Shown: positions 44,472 to 52,285 of the stretch, piece after piece | Numbering within the stretch: the first letter of the stretch is position 1 | Layout: each line of letters starts with the position of its first letter | Translations under genes and position numbers: made by a program | DNA from: Arthrobacter globiformis | GTDB taxonomy: Bacteria; Actinomycetota; Actinomycetes; Actinomycetales; Micrococcaceae | Assembly: GCF_003261175.1 (NCBI RefSeq) | Contig: NZ_QLNP01000067.1 | Span: forward strand, 124,001 to 188,000 | DNA length: 64,000 nucleotides | Direction of reading: 5' to 3' | The notes under the pieces: model-generated | What the model was told of the DNA's origin: nothing | The model's input: the letters and a program-made list of their open reading frames with translations, nothing else | Databases searched by the model: none

Positions 44472-45689
44472 GTGATCACAGTGGAGGATTGGGCGCTTAT
44501 TCGGCGGTTGCACCTTGCCGAGGGTGAGTCGATGAGGTCGATAGCGGCGCGGCTGGGGATCTCCCGGAACACGGTCGCGAAAGCGGTCAGTGCTGAGGGG
44601 CCGCCGACCTATGTGCGTGCGCCGCAGGACTCCGGGATCAAGGCCGTCGAGCCTGCGATTCGTGCGCTGTTGAGGGAGAACCCGCGGATGCCGGCGACGG
44701 TGCTGGCGGAGCGTGTGGGCTGGTCCGGGTCACCGGCCTGGTTCCGGGAGAACGTGGCCAGGATCCGGCCGGAGTATGCCCCTGCCGATCCCGCGGACCG
44801 GATCAGTTACGAACCCGGGGATCAGGCGCAGTGTGACCTGTGGTTTCCCGAGGTGCGGATACCGGTCGGTGGCGGGAAGCCGAGGGTTTTGCCGGTGTTG
44901 GTGATGGTGTCCTCACATTCGAGGTTCATCATGGCCAGGATGATCCCGTCCCGGATGACCGGGGACCTGCTGGCCGGGATGTGGGAGCTGCTCGGGTCCC
45001 TGGGTGCGGTGCCGCGGCGGCTGATCTGGGACAACGAATCCGGCATCGGGCGGCGGAACAGTTATGCCGCCGGGGTGGCGGCGTTCGCCGGGGTCCTCGC
45101 GACGAGGATCGTGCAGGTCAAGCCCTACGATCCGGAGAGCAAGGGCGTGGTGGAGCGGGCGAACCAGTTCCTGGAGACCTCGTTCCTGCCCGGTAGGACC
45201 TTCACCTCTCCGGAGGATTTCAATGCCCAGCTCGGTCAGTGGCTGCCCCGGGCCAATGCGCGGCTGGTCCGGCGGACCGGGGCCAGGCCTTCGGAGCTGA
45301 TCCGCCAGGACAAGGCGGCGATGCTGGGGTTGCCGCCGGTTCCGCCCGTGACCGGGTTCGCGGCCAGGGTTCGGCTCCCGCGGGACTACTACGTGCGGAT
45401 GGGATCCAACGACTACTCCGTGTATCCGCAGGCGATCGGCCGGTTCGTTGACGTCACCGCAGACCTGGAAACCGTCACGATCAGCCTGGACGGCCGATGC
45501 GTCGGAAATCACAAGAGGTCTTGGGGCGCCGGTCTGACGATTACCGACCCGGACCACGTCGAGGCCGCCCGAACGATGCGGAAAGCCTTCCAAAACCCGG
45601 CACCTGTAGCGAACACGGCGGGGTTGCGGGACCTCGCGGACTACGACCGGGCTTTCGGTGTCGTGCTTGATGATGGGCAGGTCGCCTGA
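44472..45689 (+). CDS. istA: IS21 transposase IstA
   Basis: 405 residues with an N-terminal helix-turn-helix (EGESMRSIAARLGISRNTVA) and an integrase-type catalytic core: aspartate in QCDLWFPEV, aspartate in LIWDNESGI and glutamate in SKGVVERANQFLETSF make the DDE triad. It binds the repeated blocks at the IS ends and carries out strand transfer. The last base of its stop codon lies within the istB start (TGATG), typical of the family. Confidence 0.93.
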   Translation: MITVEDWALIRRLHLAEGESMRSIAARLGISRNTVAKAVSAEGPPTYVRAPQDSGIKAVEPAIRALLRENPRMPATVLAERVGWSGSPAWFRENVARIRPEYAPADPADRISYEPGDQAQCDLWFPEVRIPVGGGKPRVLPVLVMVSSHSRFIMARMIPSRMTGDLLAGMWELLGSLGAVPRRLIWDNESGIGRRNSYAAGVAAFAGVLATRIVQVKPYDPESKGVVERANQFLETSFLPGRTFTSPEDFNAQLGQWLPRANARLVRRTGARPSELIRQDKAAMLGLPPVPPVTGFAARVRLPRDYYVRMGSNDYSVYPQAIGRFVDVTADLETVTISLDGRCVGNHKRSWGAGLTITDPDHVEAARTMRKAFQNPAPVANTAGLRDLADYDRAFGVVLDDGQVA

Positions 45690-46477
45690 TGACCGAGGCC
45701 AAGGAAACCGCCGGCCAGATCGAGTACTACTCCCGGGCGATGAAGGCACCCCGGATCCGGAAAGCCGCGGCCAGGCTCGCGGACCAGGCCCGTGAGGCTG
45801 GCTGGACCCATGAGGAATACCTCGCTGCGGTCCTGTCCCGGGAAGTGGCCGCCCGCGAAGCTTCCGGCGCTGAGATGCGGGCCCGGGCTGCCGGGTTTCC
45901 TGCCCGCAAGTCGCTGGAGGAGTTCAGTTTCGACCACCAGCCCGGGCTCAGGCGCGACACCATCGCGCATCTGGCCACCGGCGCGTTCCTCACCGAAGCG
46001 TCCAACATCGTACTGCTCGGGCCGCCCGGAACCGGTAAAACCCACCTCGCAACCGGACTGGGCTTACGGGCCACCCAGCTGGGCCACCGGGTCCTGTTCG
46101 CGACCGCGATCGATTGGGTCGCCCGCCTCCAGGCTGCGCACCAGGGCGGGCGGTTGCCGCAGGACCTGGTTCGGCTGCGCCGCTACGGGCTGATCATCGT
46201 CGATGAGGTCGGCTACATCCCGTTCGAGCAGGACGCCGCGAACCTGTTCTTCCAGCTCGTCTCCTCACGCTACGAGCATGCCTCGCTGATCCTGACCTCG
46301 AACCTGCCGTTCGCCCGCTGGGGCGATGTGTTCGGAGACCAGGTCGTCGCCTCGGCGATGATCGACCGCATCGTCCACCACGCCGAAGTCGTCACTCTCA
46401 AGGGCTCCAGCTACCGGCTCAAACACACCCAGGTCGGCTCGCTGCCCTCGACAAGACCGGAAAATACGGCAGAATAA
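45689..46477 (+). CDS. istB: IS21 helper ATPase IstB
   Basis: 262 residues, DnaA/DnaC-like AAA+ ATPase with Walker A LLGPPGTGKTHLAT and Walker B LIIVDEVGYIPF, plus LILTSNLPFARWGDVFGD. IstB bends target DNA and stimulates IstA. It overlaps istA by one base. The C-terminus (after SYRLKH) continues to residue 262 without interruption. Confidence 0.93.
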   Translation: MTEAKETAGQIEYYSRAMKAPRIRKAAARLADQAREAGWTHEEYLAAVLSREVAAREASGAEMRARAAGFPARKSLEEFSFDHQPGLRRDTIAHLATGAFLTEASNIVLLGPPGTGKTHLATGLGLRATQLGHRVLFATAIDWVARLQAAHQGGRLPQDLVRLRRYGLIIVDEVGYIPFEQDAANLFFQLVSSRYEHASLILTSNLPFARWGDVFGDQVVASAMIDRIVHHAEVVTLKGSSYRLKHTQVGSLPSTRPENTAE

Positions 46478-46540
46478 CCAACGTCAACGTGGCTCACTTT
46501 TCAACCCACGAAATGGCTCACTTTTCGACCAGCGCTGACA

Positions 46541-46546
46541 CTGCGG
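46541..46546 (+). repeat. Right target-site duplication CTGCGG
   Basis: Second copy of the hexamer at 44393-44398, immediately after the right IS end (GCTGACA). Confidence 0.75.
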
Positions 46547-46797
46547 ATGCGCCCGTCAGATTTCGGCGTCATTCTGATAGGAGAGCCATTGCTGGGCTTT
46601 TGATTCCGGACGAAGCGACGGAGGAGTATCGAACGAACTCTTGGTTCGTGAACGGCACGCTGCCCCCAGTTGTACGAAGGACCTGCCCAGCGATGATCGG
46701 GATCAGAATGACAAACAGCGAAGTTGCTTTTGCTCATTCATGTGTAGGTGCAGGCACCGCGGCATGACGTTAAAGGCCGCAGTTCCGTTGGCGAGGA

Positions 46798-47802
46798 TTA
46801 GTGGGTCAGCTGCGCGCCTGATCGCGTTTCGAGCGCATGTTCGGCGCGTTCGACGACGGACCGATCGTGGGCGCCCAGGCGCCCCGAAGTTTCGGGGTTT
46901 GCCATTTCACAGTCACGTATTTCTACGAGACGCCGGTGAAGCTGGTTTTCGGCGTGCCGGCAGAAGAAGGACAGTCGGCTGGCGCGTCTGTCCTGCAGGA
47001 CTAACTCGTACTGGCCAAAGGCTATGCGGTTCCATATCGGAGTGGTCTCCCAGAGCAACAACCTAGCGCGGAGCCCGAAGGTGCCATGCTTGAAATGGCC
47101 TGCCAGCCGGGGGAGAAGTAGCCCGAGACTGACGAGGAGAACGGCGCACGTTTCACCCGCCCAGTAGAAGCTGGTAAGGACAGCAGCCGTCGGGCTGGCA
47201 GTGCCTTCAACCTTGATGACCGCCCCGTAGAGCAGCCGGTCGAGCAGGACCAGAGCGAACAAGACACAACCGACGGCGATGAGGGTGAACGCCGATCGAA
47301 ACGCCGGGGTATGCATGTGCGGAACGTTGCTCCTGCATACCCGGGCTATGTCGACGCAGATCCACATAATGAAGGAAGAGCCGGTCCAGAGGAAGACTGC
47401 CATCCCGGGCTGATCACCGTATGTCAGTGGCAGGTTGGGATCGGTGACATCTACGCGGCTGGTGAGAAATCCTGCTGTAACTGCCGCACAGGTGGCCCCC
47501 ACAGCCCATCGTCCCAAGGTGAGTTGCCGCCGTCGTACTTCTTTATCCGCGACCGCAGCCAGCAGGATGGCAGTTCGGAACTGCCAAAACCCAAGAAGTA
47601 GAGACAGGAGAGTGGCAAGCCCTACGCGGTTCTGGCCACCGAGCAGCGAATCGATGCCGTAGTAGACGGCGGGGACATACAGCGTGCAGGCAATTGCGGC
47701 CAGGATAGTCGCGCGAAATACGCTGCCGCGGTCAGGATCTTGGGCGATGGGCAGCCGAAGGACAGTAAGCACCCACAGCGCAGCTGCGGGCACGGCTTCC
47801 AT
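46798..47802 (-). CDS. MAB_1171c-like putative transporter membrane protein
   Basis: 334 residues with about seven hydrophobic segments up to residue 245 (ATILAAIACTLYVPAV, SAFTLIAVGCVLFALVLLD) and a soluble C-terminal domain (LLLWETTPIWNRI, HRRLVEIRDCE). The topology and the tail containing a W..L...P block correspond to the MAB_1171c/DUF6545 family, usually encoded beside ImmA/IrrE or Xre genes. Its start overlaps the ImmA/IrrE stop by one base. Transport activity is only a family label. Confidence 0.7.
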   Translation of the reverse strand: MEAVPAAALWVLTVLRLPIAQDPDRGSVFRATILAAIACTLYVPAVYYGIDSLLGGQNRVGLATLLSLLLGFWQFRTAILLAAVADKEVRRRQLTLGRWAVGATCAAVTAGFLTSRVDVTDPNLPLTYGDQPGMAVFLWTGSSFIMWICVDIARVCRSNVPHMHTPAFRSAFTLIAVGCVLFALVLLDRLLYGAVIKVEGTASPTAAVLTSFYWAGETCAVLLVSLGLLLPRLAGHFKHGTFGLRARLLLWETTPIWNRIAFGQYELVLQDRRASRLSFFCRHAENQLHRRLVEIRDCEMANPETSGRLGAHDRSVVERAEHALETRSGAQLTH

Positions 47803-48314
47803 CAGCCAAACACCCGGCGAAAGGCCAGAGGCTCGGGCAGGCTGGAGACCTCGCTGTTGATGATCCGCATGGCAAGTTGGTCGGCGAGGGCCTCGGCTGT
47901 GAATTCGGCGTCGTCTGTGTAGCTTCTGCGGCCGAGAGCCCGGAGGACCTCGACGCCGAGGTCCGGAAGGAATGCGGTGACCAAGTCTTCGCTCGGTTCC
48001 GCGAGGTCATGCTGAAGGATCATGTGGCTGAACTCGTGCAGGATGATCTGTTGCCGGTGCCAGCTGGATTTCACCGTTGCATGCAGGACTATGTCGCGGT
48101 CGGCACAGATGAGCCAGACGCCGCACAATTCGGATCCGCACATGCCAGGGAGTTCGTCAACGATGATGGGCCGGCCGCGTTGCACTTCCAGTTTGTTTTG
48201 GATGTACAGAAGAGTCGCGTCGTCGGGCAGACCGAAGCCGTGCTCCGCTCGCCGGGCTATCTTTCGGGCGTCACGATAGTTCATTGCTTCGGGCCGCCGG
48301 GGAGTGGGGAACAT
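47802..48314 (-). CDS. ImmA/IrrE-family metallopeptidase
   Basis: 170 residues with the zinc-protease motif HEFSHMIL at about residue 92 and a downstream acidic segment (DAEFTAEALADQLA) that can supply the third ligand. ImmA/IrrE peptidases cleave Xre-type repressors to release silenced genes. It is encoded between the MpaB-like and MAB_1171c-like genes with overlaps at both ends (start possibly at the internal Met 11, 48284). No Xre partner gene is present in the cluster itself. Confidence 0.8.
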   Translation of the reverse strand: MFPTPRRPEAMNYRDARKIARRAEHGFGLPDDATLLYIQNKLEVQRGRPIIVDELPGMCGSELCGVWLICADRDIVLHATVKSSWHRQQIILHEFSHMILQHDLAEPSEDLVTAFLPDLGVEVLRALGRRSYTDDAEFTAEALADQLAMRIINSEVSSLPEPLAFRRVFG

Positions 48315-49164
48315 TGACGGGACCGATTTGGTCCAGAGAATACCCGTTCGGGTAGAGGGACGAACCGGCTTTGCCGGGCGTGAAATGGGGCTGCTCCTTT
48401 AGCGGCCGACGACGGCATATCGCGTTGCGAATTATCAGTCCAGTTTTGAGGGCGGCTCGGGAAGTCCGGCTCGAGTTGGGGAGGCCGAGCGCCGCGGTGA
48501 GGCGGTCGTCGTCGAGCATTGTGCTGATGATGTGTTTGGCCAAAGGGCGCAGCGGAGCGGGCAGCCGACTTTGGAAGACCTGGACCGTGGCGTCCATGAG
48601 ATGCTGGCCTTCGGGGGATGGCGCGACATGCGCGGCCTCGTAGGCGTCAAAGAAGGCTTCGGCTTCAGCGTAGGTAGCAGGCATGCCGTCGATGTTCATC
48701 CGGGAGCCTAGTTCGGTGAAGAAGCGTGCGGCGGCCGCGAGCTCCGCAGCTGTGGGCTCGCGCCAGGAGTGCTTCTGGGTCCAGCGGATCGGAACCAAGA
48801 GCAGCGTGAGGAGTACGTAGAGGAAATCGTCTTTGTTGCCTGGGACATTGCGGTGAACCCTGTTGAGTAGGGCAACCATGTCGCGGCCGCGGTCGCTGTC
48901 CAGTCCGCTGGCGATGAGCTCGTAGATGACGATGGCGGTGTCGTAGGAGCGCTTCATGGGGCGCTGCTGGATCTCAGCGTTGCTGTGCAGTGTTGACGCG
49001 ATGGTCGGGATGGCGAAATTGCGGTAGTAGGAGAGGAAGAAGCCGAGTTCCATGTCCGCGGCGAGATCGAAGAGAGCCATGTTGCGGAAGGTGGCTTCCC
49101 AGTCCTGCGGCTGGGCATCTTCCTGACGGCGTAGGCTCGCGGCGGGCGACTCATGAAGATTCAT
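48271..49164 (-). CDS. MpaB-like oxygenase-family protein (DUF2236)
   Basis: 297 residues, entirely helical, with the pattern of the DUF2236/MpaB group: ALFDLAADMELGFFLSYYRN near the N-terminus, VIYELIASGLDSDRGRDMV, and VHRNVPGNKDDFLYVLLTLL. Family members include latex-clearing protein and mycophenolic acid MpaB, which bind heme or act on lipids; here the heme ligand cannot be confirmed. It is the first gene of a three-gene minus-strand operon. Confidence 0.7.
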   Translation of the reverse strand: MNLHESPAASLRRQEDAQPQDWEATFRNMALFDLAADMELGFFLSYYRNFAIPTIASTLHSNAEIQQRPMKRSYDTAIVIYELIASGLDSDRGRDMVALLNRVHRNVPGNKDDFLYVLLTLLLVPIRWTQKHSWREPTAAELAAAARFFTELGSRMNIDGMPATYAEAEAFFDAYEAAHVAPSPEGQHLMDATVQVFQSRLPAPLRPLAKHIISTMLDDDRLTAALGLPNSSRTSRAALKTGLIIRNAICRRRPLKEQPHFTPGKAGSSLYPNGYSLDQIGPVNVPHSPAARSNELS

Positions 49165-49288
49165 CGTGCCCCTTTCCCGTGCCTGACAGTCCGCGCTCGA
49201 AGGAGGGGCCTCAGCTCCCCAGCTCGGCTGACCACCTCCATGGTAGGACTGTTGAATCCGCGTGGCTAGTCGATTGTAGACGGGTCTA

Positions 49289-49798
49289 CTATGCGTTCGC
49301 TGTTGCCTGCTTTGCCAGCGTCTTGACCAAGCCCTTTTCTCCCTGACGCATCATCAGCGCATGGGCGGTCGTGAAGGCAGGGGCGGCGATCGGTGTCAGG
49401 AGATTCATCCAGCGTTGAGTGGGGCGGACGCGCCATTCGATGTCCATACGCGTCGCTTCACCTTGCTTTTCGGGGGTGAGCACTACTCGCCCGGTGCCAC
49501 TCAAATGTCCGCCGGCGTCGAAGTCTATCTCCCGAGGCGCAACGACATCTGTGGGGTGAATGCTGATGGTGAGCGTGTAACCTAACGATGCCTTGAAGTT
49601 GAGGTGGGCGGTGGTCGCCTTGAGGATGTCTTCCTGGGAATTGCTCATGGGCTTAGTGCGAACCAGCGGCCCGGCGAAGCTGCAGTGTGGCCACCAACTG
49701 GGCCAGCTCATGTTGATGTCGGCAATGATGGCCCACACCTTCTCCGGCGGCATGGGGAGGTGCCAGGTGGAACTGAGGTCGAAGAGGCGCGCGGGCAT
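49289..49798 (-). CDS. SRPBCC-family protein (polyketide cyclase/START-like)
   Basis: 169 residues from ATG 49798 (MPARLFDLSSTWHLPMPPEK); the longer upstream frame is not protein-like. It has the SRPBCC helix-grip pattern: VWAIIADINMSWPSWWP, then beta-rich segments (LGYTLTISIHPTDV, GTGRVVLTPEKQGEATRMDIEWRV) and a long C-terminal helix. Such proteins bind hydrophobic ligands. It is upstream of the MpaB-like operon on the same strand with 124 bases between them. Confidence 0.75.
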   Translation of the reverse strand: MPARLFDLSSTWHLPMPPEKVWAIIADINMSWPSWWPHCSFAGPLVRTKPMSNSQEDILKATTAHLNFKASLGYTLTISIHPTDVVAPREIDFDAGGHLSGTGRVVLTPEKQGEATRMDIEWRVRPTQRWMNLLTPIAAPAFTTAHALMMRQGEKGLVKTLAKQATANA

Positions 49799-50190
49799 GT
49801 AGATATTTTGGCACGAGGTGTATGCGGGCAGGCTGCACCGTGGTCTTCCATGTGCCGAGGATTGCAGGACGCTGACCCGAGACAAGGCGCCACCTCCCTG
49901 GCATCGGAAGAAGCATCGCGTTCCAATATCAGCAGCTTGTGCACAGTCTCTGTGCTCGCATGGTCGTTCGAGAGATTCCCTGTCGGTGGGTGTGCTGACC
50001 TCAATTCGCTGGAGAGGCAAAAAGGAACCAGATGCCACACTGCTGCCCCTGCTGCCAGGGACCGAGCCGGTGGTGTCAGGTTCTGGTCTGAGAGTTTGCC
50101 CGACCCACTGTCAGAAAAGACGAATCGGAGCCTATCCTCACAGACGTTCGGCAATGTAACTGACGTCAGGTTGGGGTGTGCTTCAACTTA
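49799..50190. other. Interval without a supported gene
   Basis: About 390 bases; frames on both strands are Arg/Pro/Ser-rich and lack start signals. It holds the promoter region of the SRPBCC gene; no specific element identified. Confidence 0.35.
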
Positions 50191-50227
50191 ACAGCCGGTA
50201 CCCCTAGCGTTCCGGGGCACCGGCTGT
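50191..50227 (-). terminator. Terminator after the small two-gene unit
   Basis: A 14-bp stem with one mismatch (50191-50204 with 50214-50227) about 48 bases past the stop of the minus-strand gene ending at 50275; a TTAAGTT stretch follows on the minus strand. Confidence 0.65.
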
Positions 50228-50274
50228 CGTCGTCTTCATCGCAACAGCATGCGTCTGAGCTGGAGAAGTTACCG

Positions 50275-50448
50275 CTAGGGGCGCTGCTGCAGTTCGCGAA
50301 GGCAGAGGCGAGCTAGGCTCTTGCTCATTCCCGTTCGTTGAGCGAGATGCAGCGGGTCGGTCTTGCCCTCGCCGCCCCTGCTTTGGTCATCCAGATAGGC
50401 GGACACCCGCTGCAGGGCCCACTTGGGCAGCTTTGGCGCGTTAGTCAT
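50275..50448 (-). CDS. Small hypothetical protein
   Basis: 57 residues from ATG 50448 (MTNAPKLPKWALQRVSAYLD). The C-terminal LHLAQRTGMSKSLARLCLREL could be a helix-turn-helix. The start overlaps the stop of the preceding interrupted gene by eight bases, so the two appear translationally coupled. No family recognised. Confidence 0.5.
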   Translation of the reverse strand: MTNAPKLPKWALQRVSAYLDDQSRGGEGKTDPLHLAQRTGMSKSLARLCLRELQQRP

Positions 50449-50647
50449 GGCGGCCCAGGATCGTGATGACGTAGCCGTCAGCATGCATGAAAAGCTGCCT
50501 GCCATGCGAAGCGTCTGGTTCAAGTCACATCATCGACGAATCATCAGAGGCTATGTCGACCTTTCCCTGCCGAACCACGCGTCCTTGTTGCCGCAGCTCG
50601 ACAGTTTGCCCGACCAGTGTGTTCCAATCGGAAGCATTTTTAGCCAT
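50441..50647 (-). pseudogene. Small gene interrupted by an in-frame TGA
   Basis: An ATG at 50647 with AAGGAGAG upstream encodes 40 residues (MAKNASDWNTLVGQTVELRQ...) up to TGA at 50525-50527. The same frame then continues for 27 codons (LEPDASHGRQLFMHADGYVI, then TILGRHD) to TAA at 50441-50443. The sequence on both sides looks like one small beta-rich protein, in which the stop probably replaced a Trp codon (TGG to TGA). It could be a mutation, a sequencing error or a leaky stop. Confidence 0.55.
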
Positions 50648-50693
50648 GGAACTCTCCTTGTACATCCCAACGCACCGGCTCCGACCGGTGCGG

Positions 50694-52199
50694 CTAACTG
50701 GCGTAGGGGTCGTTGATGCCGATGTATTGGGTGGTGGTGTATTCGGCGATGCCTTCGGTGCCGCCTTCGCGGCCGAGGCCGGATTGTTTGACGCCGCCGA
50801 AGGGTGCTGCGGCGTTGGAGATGATGCCGGCGTTGAGGCCGACCATGCCGAATTCGATTTGTTCGGCCACGCGCAGGAGGCGGTTGAAGTCGCGGCTGTA
50901 GAGGTAGGAGGCGAGGCCGTATTCGGTGGCGTTGGCCTGCCGGATGGCGTCTTCCTCGGTGCTGAACGTGGTGACCGGGGCGACGGGGCCGAAGATTTCC
51001 TGGCGGAGGATCTCGGCGTCGTTGGGGACGTCGCCCAGCACGGTGGGCTGGTAGAAGTAGCCAGGTCCGTCCACGGGGGAGCCGCCGGTGATGGCGGTGG
51101 CTCCGGCGCCGACGGCGGCACTCACCAGGGCGTGCACGTCATCCCGGGCGCCGGCATCGATGAGGGGGCCGACCTGGGTTTCGGGTTCGGTTCCGCGGCC
51201 GGTGGCCAGGGCGCCCATGGCGGCGGCGAACTTGGCTGTGAACTCGGCGGCGACGGTTTCGTGGACGAGGAAGCGGTTGGCGGCGGTGCAGGCTTCGCCC
51301 ATGTTCCGCATCTTGGCGGCCATGGCCCCTTCGACCGCCTTGTCCAGGTCGGCGTCTTCGAACACGATGAAGGGTGCGTTGCCGCCGAGTTCCATGGAGG
51401 TGCGCAGGACGTTCTGGGCGGCGTCGGCCATGAGGCGCTTGCCCACGGGGGTGGAGCCGGTGAACGAGACTTTCCGGAGCCGCGGGTCGGCCAGCAGCGG
51501 CCCGGAGATCCCCGAAGCGCTGGAGGAAGAGACGACGTTCAGGACGCCGGCGGGCAGGCCGGCGTCGAGCATGGTCTGCGCGAAGTACTGGGCGGTGAGC
51601 GGGGTGAGTTTGGCGGGTTTGAGGACCATGGTGCAGCCAGCCGCCACAGCTGGTGCGACCTTGCGGGTGGCCATGGCGAGCGGGAAGTTCCAGGGGGTGA
51701 TGAGCAGGCAGGGGCCGACGGGCTTGTGCTGGACGAGGATCTTGTTCTTGCCCTCGGGGGTGGTGAGGTAGCGGCCGTAGTCGCGGACGGTTTCTTCGGA
51801 GAACCAGCGCAGGAATTCGGCCCCGTAGGTGACTTCGCCGCGGGCCTCGGCGAGCGGCTTGCCCATCTCCAGGGTCATCAGCAGCGCGAAGTCCTCGGCG
51901 CGTTCGGTGACCAGGTCAAAGGCGCGGCGCAGAATCTCGGCGCGTTCCCTGGGTGCGGTCCGGGCCCAGGAGGCCTGAACCGCATCGGCCGCGTCGAGCG
52001 CGGCGACGGCGTCCTCGCTGGTGGCCGAGGCGAGGGTGGCGAGTACCTCCCCGGTGGCGGGATCGTGCACGTCAAACGTGCCGCCGTCGGACGCATCCCG
52101 CCACTGGCCGTTGATGAGCAGGCCGGTCGGCACCGATGCCAGCAGGGATGACTCACGCTCGGGGGTAATGGCAGGGGAAAGGGCAAGGGTCAGAGACAT
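50694..52199 (-). CDS. gabD: NAD(P)-dependent succinate-semialdehyde dehydrogenase
   Basis: 501 residues of the aldehyde dehydrogenase superfamily: cofactor segment LLITPWNFPLAMATRKVAPA, glycine motif FTGSTPVGKRL, catalytic Glu in ELGGNAPF, catalytic Cys in GEACTAANR and the C-terminal GVKQSGLGREGG. The GabD-like pattern predicts oxidation of succinate semialdehyde to succinate. Encoded after the BCCT transporter and flavin reductase genes, it would be the last step of the proposed ring-cleavage pathway, feeding the TCA cycle. Confidence 0.88.
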   Translation of the reverse strand: MSLTLALSPAITPERESSLLASVPTGLLINGQWRDASDGGTFDVHDPATGEVLATLASATSEDAVAALDAADAVQASWARTAPRERAEILRRAFDLVTERAEDFALLMTLEMGKPLAEARGEVTYGAEFLRWFSEETVRDYGRYLTTPEGKNKILVQHKPVGPCLLITPWNFPLAMATRKVAPAVAAGCTMVLKPAKLTPLTAQYFAQTMLDAGLPAGVLNVVSSSSASGISGPLLADPRLRKVSFTGSTPVGKRLMADAAQNVLRTSMELGGNAPFIVFEDADLDKAVEGAMAAKMRNMGEACTAANRFLVHETVAAEFTAKFAAAMGALATGRGTEPETQVGPLIDAGARDDVHALVSAAVGAGATAITGGSPVDGPGYFYQPTVLGDVPNDAEILRQEIFGPVAPVTTFSTEEDAIRQANATEYGLASYLYSRDFNRLLRVAEQIEFGMVGLNAGIISNAAAPFGGVKQSGLGREGGTEGIAEYTTTQYIGINDPYAS

Positions 52200-52285
52200 G
52201 GTGCTCCATTGGGAATGGTCGTGAACAGGTGGTTGAGCCTGCCGAATGACTTCGGAGGCTCAACCACCCGCTGGGGAATGAGGTG

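Larger units (their letters stand above)
44399..46540 (+). mobile_element. IS21-family insertion sequence, complete
   Basis: 2142 bases bounded by TG...CA ends and imperfect ~50-bp inverted repeats. Each end contains two related blocks of the form GGTTGAAAA(G/C)TGAGCC and GGTCGAAAAGTGAGCC. It encodes istA and istB in the usual order and is flanked by CTGCGG duplications, showing insertion by transposition and no later rearrangement of the ends. Both genes are intact. Confidence 0.93.

Noticed and set aside
50487-52151. 554-codon plus-strand open frame rich in Gly, Asp and Val
   Set aside because: Mirror image of the succinate-semialdehyde dehydrogenase coding strand; repetitive GGxG composition reflects codon bias.
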